Source: Paeniglutamicibacter psychrophenolicus (GTDB taxonomy: Bacteria > Actinomycetota > Actinomycetes > Actinomycetales > Micrococcaceae). Taken from it: a DNA stretch of 64,000 bases. The position numbers were made by a program, and so were the translations under genes. Positions 1 through 6,880 of the stretch are shown here, one piece after another (within the stretch, counting starts at the first letter, position 1; each line of letters starts with the position of its first letter). Below the pieces are notes generated by a model. The model was given only the letters and a program-made list of their open reading frames with translations, made no database searches and was not told where the DNA came from. The stretch spans positions 62,001 through 126,000 of the forward strand of contig NZ_JAUSSH010000002.1 in NCBI RefSeq assembly GCF_030812255.1, in the 5' to 3' direction.

Positions 1-1
1 C

Positions 2-886
2 CATCAGGACAGCTTCCGGATCACGGGTCGCTCGAACTTTGCAGTGCGACAGGTCTCGAAACAGCGTGGACAGGTGAAGCTGCCGAGGATTGGGTGGGTG
101 CATTTCGCCCTTTCGCGTGCGCTGCCTGCGGATCCATCCTCACTCACCGTCATCCGCGAGCCCGACGGCCGCCACTACGTCAGCTTCGTTGTGGAAGCAC
201 CTGCGCGTATGGTCCCAGCACCTGTGCACCAGACCGCGGGCATCGACCTGGGGCTCAACCACCTGGCTGTGATCGCCCACGACGACGGGACCAGCAGCAC
301 GATCGAAAACCCGAGACACCTGAAGAAGAAACTGCGCATGCTCGCCACGGCCCAAAAGGAGCTGGCGCGCCGGGAGAAAGGATCCGCAAACCGAAAAAAG
401 TCCAGGATCAAGGTGGCGAGGCTGCACCGGCAGGTCCGCGAAACCCGGCTGGACCACCACCACAAGCTGGCCAGGAAGGTCGTTGACGAAAACCAAGTCA
501 TCGGCCTCGAAACCCTGTCCATCGCCGGGATGGCCCGCACCCGGCTGGCCAAGTCCATCCACGATGCCGGGTGGGGGATCCTGGTCCGGCTCATCGAGGA
601 GAAGGCGGCCGAGGCCGGGCGTACCGTGGCGCGTGCGGACCGGGCGTTCCCCTCCACCCGGATGTGCAGCGCGTGCGGTGCACTCGGGGAGAAGAAGCCC
701 CTGAATGTGAGGTCCTGGTCGTGTGCGTGCGGGGCCACCCACGACCGGGACGTGAATGCGGCCATGAATTTGAGGAATGTCGCTGCCGGGCAGGCAGAGA
801 CGCAAAACGACTGTGGAGGTCCTACAAGTGCGGCACCCGTGCCGGCGGGGACCGGCGAAGCAGTAACCACCCCGGCCGCGGCGTAG
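2..886 (+). CDS. tnpB: RNA-guided endonuclease TnpB (transposon-encoded), 5' truncated by window edge
   Basis: TnpB is the RuvC-type, omega-RNA-guided nuclease of IS200/IS605 elements and the ancestor of Cas12. The frame is already open at base 2, so the GTG at 44 is internal and the N-terminus lies outside the window. Visible features in order: RuvC-I (TAGIDLGLNHLAVI, Asp), an Arg/Lys-rich helical segment, RuvC-II (VIGLETLSIAGMA, Glu), a zinc finger (CSAC...CAC), and RuvC-III (HDRDVNAAMNLRN, Asp). All three acidic catalytic positions and all zinc ligands are present, so the visible part looks intact. The alanine-rich tail after RuvC-III overlaps the region expected to encode the omega-RNA. 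No transposase gene tnpA is seen. Confidence 0.9.
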   Translation, partial: HQDSFRITGRSNFAVRQVSKQRGQVKLPRIGWVHFALSRALPADPSSLTVIREPDGRHYVSFVVEAPARMVPAPVHQTAGIDLGLNHLAVIAHDDGTSSTIENPRHLKKKLRMLATAQKELARREKGSANRKKSRIKVARLHRQVRETRLDHHHKLARKVVDENQVIGLETLSIAGMARTRLAKSIHDAGWGILVRLIEEKAAEAGRTVARADRAFPSTRMCSACGALGEKKPLNVRSWSCACGATHDRDVNAAMNLRNVAAGQAETQNDCGGPTSAAPVPAGTGEAVTTPAAA

Positions 887-930
887 GCCGCTGCCGGGGA
901 ATCCCCTTCCTTCAGGGAGGGGAAGATGTC
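790..930 (+). ncRNA. putative omega-RNA overlapping tnpB 3' end and element right end
   Basis: In characterised IS200/IS605 elements the guide RNA of TnpB is encoded by the 3' end of tnpB plus the element right end, and the guide is the flanking DNA just past the boundary. Here the corresponding interval includes the hairpin at 903-922. The limits are inferred by analogy; the sequence does not define the 5' end. Confidence 0.35.
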
Positions 931-1125
931 AACAATGAGGACAGCGCCATCATGCTCGGCGAGGAAGACGGGTTCCGCGTCGAAGAAGAGCTGCGCCTGG
1001 CCGAGGGCGGGGAGCCATCGCCGAAGTTCGCCGGAGGACCCACCCGGGGCTCGGCTCCAAGCATCCAGATGTCCCACGCAGAACGCCTTCTGGCGGACAG
1101 CGGGGCGGCGGAACGCACGGAGTAG
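931..1125 (+). pseudogene. 3' remnant of a gene apparently interrupted by the IS element
   Basis: Immediately downstream of the element right end a frame different from tnpB runs to a TAG at 1123-1125. Of its 62 codons from 937, 50 end in G or C, and the composition is rich in Glu/Asp (for example the peptide LGEEDGFRVEEELRLAEG), which looks like real coding sequence rather than a shadow frame. There is no start codon with a ribosome binding site. The simplest reading is the C-terminal end of a host gene whose upstream part lies beyond the element, outside the window. The product is not recognised. An alternative is that it is non-coding and its composition is fortuitous. Confidence 0.5.
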
Positions 1126-1143
1126 CGCCGACTCCTTGCAGCA

Positions 1144-1197
1144 AAAGCTATCCATGCAGTGGGCCGAGGCATTAGTGTCCGCTGCATGGATAGCTTT
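1144..1197. repeat. 16-bp perfect inverted repeat flanking a promoter -10 and covering a start codon
   Basis: AAAGCTATCCATGCAG at 1144-1159 is repeated as its exact reverse complement at 1182-1197, with a 22-nt centre. The right arm contains the ATG at 1186 of the following gene, and the centre contains the -10-like TAGTGT at 1173-1178. It could be an operator or an RNA hairpin acting at the start of the next gene. It is less likely to be a simple terminator, since no T-tract follows. Confidence 0.65.
1173..1178 (+). promoter_or_regulatory. -10 element (TAGTGT) of a probably leaderless gene
   Basis: A TANNNT hexamer ends 7 nt before the ATG at 1186, and there is no ribosome binding site between them. 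The same arrangement recurs before about nine other genes in this window, which supports leaderless transcription starting at or next to the start codon. Confidence 0.45.
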
Positions 1198-1617
1198 CTT
1201 AACGACGGCCCCGGCCTGGTTCTTGATGCCTATGCCTCCGCGGTGAATGGCAAGAACCTCACCGCCTTCACGGGCCTTTATGCCCAAGATGTCCATGTCT
1301 ACGACGCGTGGGGAAAATTTGAATACGTGGGTGCCGAGGCCTGGCAGACGATGGCGGTCGACTGGTTCGGTTCCCTGGGCAACGAAACGGTCCGGGTGGA
1401 TTTTGGCGATGTCCGGGTGCGTGCAGGGGAGAGCGTGGCGATGCTTTCTGCCGCGGCATCGTTTTCGGCCTTCTCTGCGGACGGCAGGAAGCTGCGCTCG
1501 TTGACCAACAGGATGACCATGGGACTGGCGCTACGCGATTCGAAGTGGCTGATCGTCCACGAGCATTCGTCGTTGCCGATCGACATGGAAACCGGCCAGG
1601 GGATCTTCGGGTCATAG
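1186..1617 (+). CDS. SnoaL-like / NTF2-fold protein (nuclear transport factor 2 family)
   Basis: The protein of 143 residues has the cone-like alpha+beta pattern of the NTF2/SnoaL superfamily. An N-terminal helix (LDAYASAVNGKNLTAFTGLY) is followed by VHVYDAWG, a strand pattern ending in WLIVHEHSSLP, and a short tail. Family members include ketosteroid isomerase-like enzymes and many proteins of unknown activity, so no substrate can be assigned. The ATG at 1186 was chosen over the GTG at 1159, because 1159 falls inside the left arm of an inverted repeat and a -10-like TAGTGT sits 7 nt before 1186. The gene stands alone on its strand after the IS scar. Confidence 0.75.
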   Translation: MDSFLNDGPGLVLDAYASAVNGKNLTAFTGLYAQDVHVYDAWGKFEYVGAEAWQTMAVDWFGSLGNETVRVDFGDVRVRAGESVAMLSAAASFSAFSADGRKLRSLTNRMTMGLALRDSKWLIVHEHSSLPIDMETGQGIFGS

Positions 1618-1775
1618 GCCCCCTGTCGCACGAGGCGACCTGTTGCCCGGGACAGGTACTGCCTGGCCCCCGGGGAGCCTTTTCCGGGGCCCTTGTCTTC
1701 GGGGTCTTGCGTTGTTTCCCCTGCGGCGTGGGTGCGGTGCGGTGGATGGGGGCGCCGGTATGGAAAGCTGGATCA

Positions 1776-2501
1776 ATGATGCCGCAGAACCCGGACAATG
1801 CCCGACGGCGGTTTGCCACCGCAGCCATGGCCGGCGTCGCCGTCTACGTCCTGGTCGACGTGGTGCTCCAGTTCCTGCCCCCGCACTACAGCGTGGTCAG
1901 TGACGCCGAAAGCAACCTGGCGGTGGGTCCGTTCGGGTGGATCATGAACCTGAATTTCCTCGGCCGGGCCGTCACCACCCTGTGTGCCATCGTTGCCATC
2001 AACCGGATCGACCAAGTCTCCGGGCTTCGACGGGCCGGGGTGCTCCTGATGGCCGCCGGGGGCCTGTGCTCGGCGGCACTGGCCTTTTTCCCGACCGACG
2101 TTGATGCCGGGTCCGGCCTGCATGCGGTGACGACGGCGGGCGCCGTGCATCTCTACGTGGCCGGCGCAGGATTCCTGGCTGCGCTGGCCGGCATTTTCGT
2201 GCTGACCCGCTGGATGCGCTCCGCCCCGGGGCTGGAGAAGGCCTACCCTGCGGCGTTGATTCTTGCGGCAGTTGCTGCCGTCGGGCTCGCATCGCTGGGA
2301 CTGGCCGCCGCCGTTGGGCAGGATCTGCTGGGGCTCGCCGAGCGGGTCTGTCTCGCCGGAGTGCTCGGCTGGGTGCTGGTGGTGTGCTGGGCCATCAGGA
2401 GGTTGCCCCTGGGGACCTGGCCGGCACCCACGGTTCTTCCCGGAGAGGATCCCCTGTCTGCGGGGACGGTCGATCCCGGCCGGGGGAACTTCGGTTCCTA
2501 G
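1776..2501 (+). CDS. DUF998 family membrane protein
   Basis: This is an integral membrane protein of 241 residues with about six hydrophobic segments. The first follows a short basic N-terminus ([21 protein letters not shown]). The pattern, including the [19 protein letters not shown] segment and the FFPTDVD loop, matches DUF998, a family of unknown function. The start is the ATG at 1776 with a GGAAAG ribosome binding site 8 nt upstream; longer in-frame extensions to 1545 lie in the preceding gene. The stop codon overlaps that of the convergent YnfA gene: both TAGs share the palindrome CTAG at 2498-2501. Confidence 0.75.
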   Translation: MMPQNPDNARRRFATAAMAGVAVYVLVDVVLQFLPPHYSVVSDAESNLAVGPFGWIMNLNFLGRAVTTLCAIVAINRIDQVSGLRRAGVLLMAAGGLCSAALAFFPTDVDAGSGLHAVTTAGAVHLYVAGAGFLAALAGIFVLTRWMRSAPGLEKAYPAALILAAVAAVGLASLGLAAAVGQDLLGLAERVCLAGVLGWVLVVCWAIRRLPLGTWPAPTVLPGEDPLSAGTVDPGRGNFGS

Positions 2502-2833
2502 GCCCCGCGCGGGCCGTACATGATCAACCCGACGCCGGCCAGGGCGATGGCGGCCCCGGCGATGTCCCAGCGATCCGGGCGGAAACCATCCAGGAGCACC
2601 GCCCAGAGCAGGGATCCGGCGATGAAGACCCCTCCGTAGGCCGCCAGGATGCGGCCGAAGTTGGCATCGGGCTGGAGCGTGGCGACGATTCCATACAGCC
2701 CCAGGGCAATCGCCCCGCCGCCGATCCAGAGCCAGCCGCGGTGCTCGCGGATGCCCTGCCAGATGAGCCAGGCGCCGCCGATTTCCAGCAGCGCGGCCAC
2801 GCCGAAGAGCAAGATTGATTTCAACACGGTCAT
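2498..2833 (-). CDS. YnfA/UPF0060 family small membrane protein
   Basis: The protein of 111 residues has four predicted membrane helices and the family hallmarks [46 protein letters not shown] and [14 protein letters not shown]. YnfA proteins are four-helix members related in topology to small multidrug resistance exporters; some have been linked to drug efflux, but the natural role is unclear. The ATG at 2833 is preferred because AAAGGA lies 8 nt upstream and the resulting length matches the family (about 108-110 residues); in-frame ATGs exist at 2842 and 2860. The gene is convergent with the DUF998 gene. Confidence 0.85.
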   Translation of the reverse strand: MTVLKSILLFGVAALLEIGGAWLIWQGIREHRGWLWIGGGAIALGLYGIVATLQPDANFGRILAAYGGVFIAGSLLWAVLLDGFRPDRWDIAGAAIALAGVGLIMYGPRGA

Positions 2834-2928
2834 GCCGGCCATCCTTTCATCTTCTTCCACTGGGTGTTTGCCCCACGGAACGTGCCCGCCATTCGGTTCG
2901 CGGCCCGAACCGGGGTAATCTCGTGCGC

Positions 2929-3375
2929 ATGGATATGGGCGAACTGGTTATTGAACGTGAATTTTCCGCACCCCGCGGTGCGGTGTGGGCGGCCTTCACC
3001 GAGCCGGAAATCCTGGCCGAATGGTTTGGCCCCGAGGGCTGGGGCGTGCACGTGGATACCGTGACCATCGAGCCGCGCGTGGGTGGCGTCCAGAAGTTCG
3101 TGATGCACCTGCTGGAGGACCCGACCAAGACCTCGCCGGTGCACGCGACGTTCACCGAAGTCCGTGAGCACGAGCTGCTGGTCGGGGAGGACGGGCCGCA
3201 TGAGATGACCCTGAACCTGGTCATCGAAATGCGCGTCGAGTTCGCCGACTGCCCCACGGGGACCGCGCTGCGGATCACCCAGGGTCCGCTCCCGGCCGAG
3301 GTTCTGGAACCGGCACGTGCCGGCTGGGAATCCTCGTTCACCAAGCTGGACCGCCTGTTCGCCATGCACCTTTAG
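2929..3375 (+). CDS. SRPBCC / AHSA1-like domain protein
   Basis: The protein of 148 residues has the START-like helix-grip fold typical of AHSA1/activator-of-Hsp90 homologues: an N-terminal strand ([20 protein letters not shown]), [20 protein letters not shown], a beta sheet core, and a C-terminal helix ([17 protein letters not shown]). In bacteria these proteins bind small hydrophobic ligands, and their physiological role is mostly unknown. The ATG at 2929 is placed 7 nt after a -10-like TAATCT (2916-2921), consistent with a leaderless transcript; an ATG at 2935 is also possible. Confidence 0.8.
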   Translation: MDMGELVIEREFSAPRGAVWAAFTEPEILAEWFGPEGWGVHVDTVTIEPRVGGVQKFVMHLLEDPTKTSPVHATFTEVREHELLVGEDGPHEMTLNLVIEMRVEFADCPTGTALRITQGPLPAEVLEPARAGWESSFTKLDRLFAMHL

Positions 3376-3387
3376 CAGGCGCCGCTC

Positions 3388-4164
3388 CTAGCCGCGGCCG
3401 ATGAACGGCATTCCGGCCGCGGTGATGGTGACTTGGTTGACGGACACCTCGGCAGGAGCGGAGGCCATGAACTCAATGGCCGCGGCAGCCTGGTCCATGT
3501 CGAAGGTGGGCTCCACCTTCCGGCTGCCGTCGGCCTGCAGCGCGCCCGAATCCGCACCGACATCCTTCATCATTTCCGACGCGGCGTTGCCGATGTCGAT
3601 CTGCGAGCAGGTGATGCCATAGGGCCGGCCATCCAGCTCGATGGAGCTGGTCAGGCCAGTAATTGCGTGTTTGGTTACCGCGTATGCGACCGATGCCGGG
3701 CGGGGCACCTGGGCGCTGATCGATCCGTTGTTGATGACGCGCCCGCCGCCGGTTTCCTGCATGTGCCTGAACGCGGCCCCGGCGCAGTACATCGCACCGC
3801 TGAGGTTGACGGCACAGACCTCTTGCCACTGCTGTGCGGTGAGCTCGCCGATGGTTGCGACCGGCCCAAAGACCCCGGCATTGTTGAAGAGCACATCGAT
3901 CTTGCCAAAGCGTTCGATTCCCGCGTTGAAAAGCTGCTCGACGGCGGTCGGGTCGGTGATGTCGGTGGGCACCACGAGGGCATGGGGGTGCCCGGCGGCA
4001 CTTTGCTCAAGCTGGAGCCCGCGGCGGCCGGCCAGGACGACATTCCACCCCGCATTGAGCATCCGCCCGGTGACGGCCTTGCCGATGCCGGAGCCGGCCC
4101 CGGTGACCAGGATGGTTCGAGGTGCGGGCGTGGCATGTTCCTGGGGTGCGGTCAAGGGGATCAT
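3388..4164 (-). CDS. SDR family NAD(P)-dependent oxidoreductase
   Basis: This is a classical short-chain dehydrogenase of 258 residues. The nucleotide-binding motif TGAGSGIG is at residues 21-28, NNAG at 94-97, the catalytic Ser around 148-150 (NNGSIS), and the Tyr161/Lys165 pair in SVAYAVTKH. The substrate cannot be read from the sequence; the family reduces or oxidises alcohol/ketone groups. The N-terminus has about 14 residues before the Rossmann fold. AAAGG sits directly in front of the ATG, closer than usual. It is convergent with the SRPBCC gene, and the next gene upstream on the same strand is the small ORF starting at 4617. Confidence 0.85.
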   Translation of the reverse strand: MIPLTAPQEHATPAPRTILVTGAGSGIGKAVTGRMLNAGWNVVLAGRRGLQLEQSAAGHPHALVVPTDITDPTAVEQLFNAGIERFGKIDVLFNNAGVFGPVATIGELTAQQWQEVCAVNLSGAMYCAGAAFRHMQETGGGRVINNGSISAQVPRPASVAYAVTKHAITGLTSSIELDGRPYGITCSQIDIGNAASEMMKDVGADSGALQADGSRKVEPTFDMDQAAAAIEFMASAPAEVSVNQVTITAAGMPFIGRG

Positions 4165-4425
4165 CCTTTGGAAATGAAGCTGTCATTTGGGTGGTTGCGG
4201 GCAGGGATCTGCCCGGGGGGTCTTCGCGTCCCAGACTACCGAAGTCGTTGGTGACGTGGCTCGATCACGGAACCCTGCGGCATTGGTGCCGGCTCTTCGG
4301 TGCACCCCGGGGACATGCCAGCGGTGGGATCCCGTGGCCGTGCCTGGAATCCCACCGTGGTGGTCATGGTGCCTGAAAGTCGTGTGTCGGCGCCCGAACG
4401 GATAGCTTCGGCGGGGTGGCCGGCG

Positions 4426-4617
4426 CTAACTGCGTGCGGCGCGGAAGCGCGACCAGAAACCGATGCGAGCCTTGGAGCCGCGCGGACCGCGGCTCATGTC
4501 GGGGTCGAGGCCGCCGATGGGGTGGAAAATCCCTGTGCTTAGTGCCGTAGAGGGCTCCGGAACGAAGCGTGGGGTTTTCTCGCTGGTTGCTTCAACGATG
4601 GGCTGGGTGATTTTCAT
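4426..4617 (-). CDS. 63-residue protein of unknown function
   Basis: A short ORF begins at an ATG preceded by a very strong ribosome binding site (AGAGGAGG, 5 nt spacing) and an AT-rich promoter-like stretch, so it is probably translated. The product starts MKITQPIVEATSEKTPRF, has a Gly/Pro-rich middle (HPIGGLDPDMSRGPRG) and a basic aromatic C-terminus (ARIGFWSRFRAARS). It has no Cys, signal peptide or membrane segment. No biosynthetic enzyme that would mark it as a peptide natural-product precursor is next to it. It is not recognised. About 260 bases separate it from the SDR gene downstream; nothing is seen in that gap. Confidence 0.6.
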   Translation of the reverse strand: MKITQPIVEATSEKTPRFVPEPSTALSTGIFHPIGGLDPDMSRGPRGSKARIGFWSRFRAARS

Positions 4618-4941
4618 GCGTTCCTCCTCTTAATGGCGAGATTCCAAGATATGAAATCTTAATATTGCTTAGTGAAATTAAGTATGTAGGTGAATCGGCG
4701 GAAAGGCAAGGGTTCGACGTAACTTATTTCACACCGGATCGGCTCTGGCGCTGCAGGGCGAGCCGAAAGTTTTTCGGCAGGGCCCTTGACGGAGCGGCTG
4801 TGATGCGGGTTACATAGTGTGAACACGAAGTTCCACCATCCAGAAACATCGAGTCGAATCCGGTTTCCAAAACCGGTTGTAAGGGTGTTCAGCCCTGGAT
4901 GGTGCAAGCAACCCAAGCAGGATGAAAGAGCTGACCACCCC
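4618..4941. promoter_or_regulatory. divergent control region upstream of uraD with a 7-bp inverted repeat
   Basis: This 324-bp gap between the divergent 63-residue gene and uraD has no convincing gene. It is AT-rich by local standards between 4640 and 4690. CCGGTTT (4860-4866) and AAACCGG (4870-4876) form a perfect inverted repeat with a 3-nt centre, a candidate operator about 65 bp before the uraD start. The repeat contains the hexamer TGGAAA on the minus strand, also present before other purine genes in the window. Confidence 0.4.
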
Positions 4942-5448
4942 ATGAACATTTCCCGTTTCAATGCACTCGACTCGAATGCCGCTACAGCAGTCCTTCAACC
5001 ATGTGCCGACATCGTTCGCTGGGTTGAAGCCATTCTTGCTGCCCGTCCGTTTGCTTCGGTCAACGAACTCCTGGAAACCGCCGAAACCGCTGCATCCCCT
5101 TTCACCGAAGCGGAAATCGACGCGGCACTGGCCCACCACCCCCGCATCGGGGAACGTGCCGCTGGTTCCTCCGCGGAAGCGGCGCTAAGCCGCGGCGAAC
5201 AATCCGGGCTCGACATCGACGAGCAGGTTGCAGCAGGCCTCCTGGCTGGAAACCGTGCCTACGAAGAGCGGTTCTCCCGCGTCTTCCTCATTCGGGCCGC
5301 CGGACGCACCAGCGAAGGAATCCTTGCCGAACTGCACCGGCGCCTCGACAACGACCCCGCCACCGAGGTGGCGGAAGTCGGCGAACAGCTGCGTGCCATC
5401 GCGCTGTTGCGCCTCGCCTCGGCCTTTGACGCCGTCCCAGCGCGCTAG
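4942..5448 (+). CDS. uraD: 2-oxo-4-hydroxy-4-carboxy-5-ureidoimidazoline (OHCU) decarboxylase
   Basis: UraD carries out the last step of urate oxidation, decarboxylating OHCU to S-(+)-allantoin in the cytoplasm. The 168-residue protein has the FNALD start and the active-site motif HPRIGE (His at residue 66), followed by the helical C-terminal half (EERFSRVFLIRAAGRT). The ATG at 4942 gives the normal length; the frame is open further upstream, but that part reads through promoter sequence. Next comes uraH, 56 bp downstream, then urate oxidase, so the three enzymes converting urate to S-allantoin form one operon with the permease that follows. Confidence 0.93.
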   Translation: MNISRFNALDSNAATAVLQPCADIVRWVEAILAARPFASVNELLETAETAASPFTEAEIDAALAHHPRIGERAAGSSAEAALSRGEQSGLDIDEQVAAGLLAGNRAYEERFSRVFLIRAAGRTSEGILAELHRRLDNDPATEVAEVGEQLRAIALLRLASAFDAVPAR

Positions 5449-5504
5449 GAAGCGCCACTGGACCTCATTCACTTCCACTCATCGAACCCCGAAGGAGTCT
5501 CTTG

Positions 5505-5861
5505 ATGAGCGCCACCCAGACTGAACGCAGTCACATCACCACCCATGTACTGGACACCGGGACCGGGAGGCCTTCCTCCGGTGTCAGGGCCACGCTGGAA
5601 GCCAAGGCGGCATCCGGCTGGCAAGAAATCGGAACCGGGGTGACCGACCGCGACGGGCGGATCGCGAACCTCGGCCCGACACAGGTTGAAGCGGGGCACT
5701 ACCGGATCACTTTCGATACGGGTGCCTACTTTGGAAAGACGGGCACGGAAACCTTCTTTCCCGAGGTGGTGATCGGCTTCAGTATCACGGACACGGCCGA
5801 TCACTACCACGTACCTCTTCTTATCAGCCCGTTTGCATTTTCCACGTACCGAGGGAGCTAA
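5505..5861 (+). CDS. uraH: 5-hydroxyisourate hydrolase (transthyretin-like)
   Basis: UraH hydrolyses 5-hydroxyisourate, the direct product of urate oxidase, to OHCU. The 118-residue protein shows the HIUase signatures THVLDTGTGRPSSGV near the N-terminus (His14), TDRDGRIANL in the middle, and the C-terminal tetrapeptide YRGS that separates HIUases from true transthyretins. The ATG at 5505 has AAGGAG 7 nt upstream; a TTG precedes it directly but is not needed. It lies between uraD and the urate oxidase gene, which begins 5 nt after this stop. Confidence 0.95.
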   Translation: MSATQTERSHITTHVLDTGTGRPSSGVRATLEAKAASGWQEIGTGVTDRDGRIANLGPTQVEAGHYRITFDTGAYFGKTGTETFFPEVVIGFSITDTADHYHVPLLISPFAFSTYRGS

Positions 5862-5866
5862 ACACC

Positions 5867-6805
5867 ATGACTACATTTGCATCCGACCCAGCGACCGGCA
5901 CCGAAACCGGCAACAAGATCGTCTTGGGCTCGAACCAATACGGCAAGGCCGAGGTCCGACTGGTCAAGATCACCCGTGACACCACGCGCCACGAGATCGA
6001 GGACCTGAACGTCACTTCGCAGCTGCATGGGGACTTCCTGGCGGCCCACATCGACGGGGACAACGGCCACGTCGTGGCCACCGACACCCAGAAGAACACC
6101 GTCTACGCCTTCGCCCGCGGCGGCGTGGGCTCGCCCGAGGAATTCCTGGCCCGCCTCGGCAAGCACTTCACCAGCGAATTCGACTGGGTCACCGGCGGCC
6201 GCTGGGCGGCCGAGCAGTACTTCTGGGACCGCATCCAGGACCACGACCACGCCTTCTCACGCAACAAGTCCGAGATCCGCACCGCGGTGCTGGAAATCCG
6301 CGAGGGTGAGACCTCGGTGCTGGCCGGCATCCGGGACCTCACGGTGCTGAAGTCCACCGCCAGCGAGTTCCGCGGCTTCCCGCGCGACAAGTACACGACG
6401 CTGGAGGAAACCGACGACCGGATCCTGGCCACCGACGTGACCGCACGCTGGCGCTACAACAGCCAGGCGGCCGCCTCCGGCGGCATCGACTTCAACGCGG
6501 TCTATGCCTCGGTGCGCGAGTTGCTGCTTGCGGGGTTTGCCGCCACGCACTCCTATGCGCTGCAGCAGACGATGTTCGAGATGGGCAAGGCCGTTCTCGA
6601 GGCGCATCCGGAAATCGAGGAGATCAGGTTCTCGCTGCCCAACAAGCACCACTTCCTGGTTGACCTCTCGCCGTTCGGCCAGGACAACCCCAACGAGGTC
6701 TTCTTCGCGGCGGATCGCCCGTACGGCCTGATCGAGGCGACGATCACCCGCGAGGGAGTTCCCGCCAACCACACCATCTGGGAAAACACGCCCGGATTCT
6801 GCTAG
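5867..6805 (+). CDS. pucL: urate oxidase (uricase)
   Basis: Uricase oxidises urate with O2 to 5-hydroxyisourate and H2O2 without a cofactor. The 312-residue protein is of normal length, with two tandem T-fold halves. The N-terminal half begins LGSNQYGKAEVRLVKI and includes LNVTSQLHGDF and the tract ATDTQKNTVYAFAR. The C-terminal half carries the conserved IRFSLPNKHHFLVDL and DNPNEVFFAADRPYGLIEATI. It is translated directly after uraH (5-nt gap), so the enzyme and the hydrolase for its unstable product are made together. The next gene, an NCS2 permease, is 75 bp downstream. Confidence 0.95.
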   Translation: MTTFASDPATGTETGNKIVLGSNQYGKAEVRLVKITRDTTRHEIEDLNVTSQLHGDFLAAHIDGDNGHVVATDTQKNTVYAFARGGVGSPEEFLARLGKHFTSEFDWVTGGRWAAEQYFWDRIQDHDHAFSRNKSEIRTAVLEIREGETSVLAGIRDLTVLKSTASEFRGFPRDKYTTLEETDDRILATDVTARWRYNSQAAASGGIDFNAVYASVRELLLAGFAATHSYALQQTMFEMGKAVLEAHPEIEEIRFSLPNKHHFLVDLSPFGQDNPNEVFFAADRPYGLIEATITREGVPANHTIWENTPGFC

Positions 6806-6880
6806 TCGATGAGGTTTCGGGGGTGCCGGCGCTGCCACGCGGGCACCCCCGATTCATCGCAACCATCAAGGAGTTCAGAC

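Larger units (their letters stand above)
1..930 (+). mobile_element. IS200/IS605-type element, 3' part (5' end outside window)
   Basis: The stretch contains the tnpB reading frame followed by a right end with the subterminal hairpin typical of this superfamily. An 8-bp stem (903-910 with 915-922, loop TTCA) lies just after the tnpB stop. These elements lack terminal inverted repeats and are mobilised as single strands by TnpA, which is not seen here and could lie upstream of the window or be missing. The right boundary is placed near 930 because coding signal in a different frame resumes at about 931. The left end cannot be seen. Confidence 0.7.
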
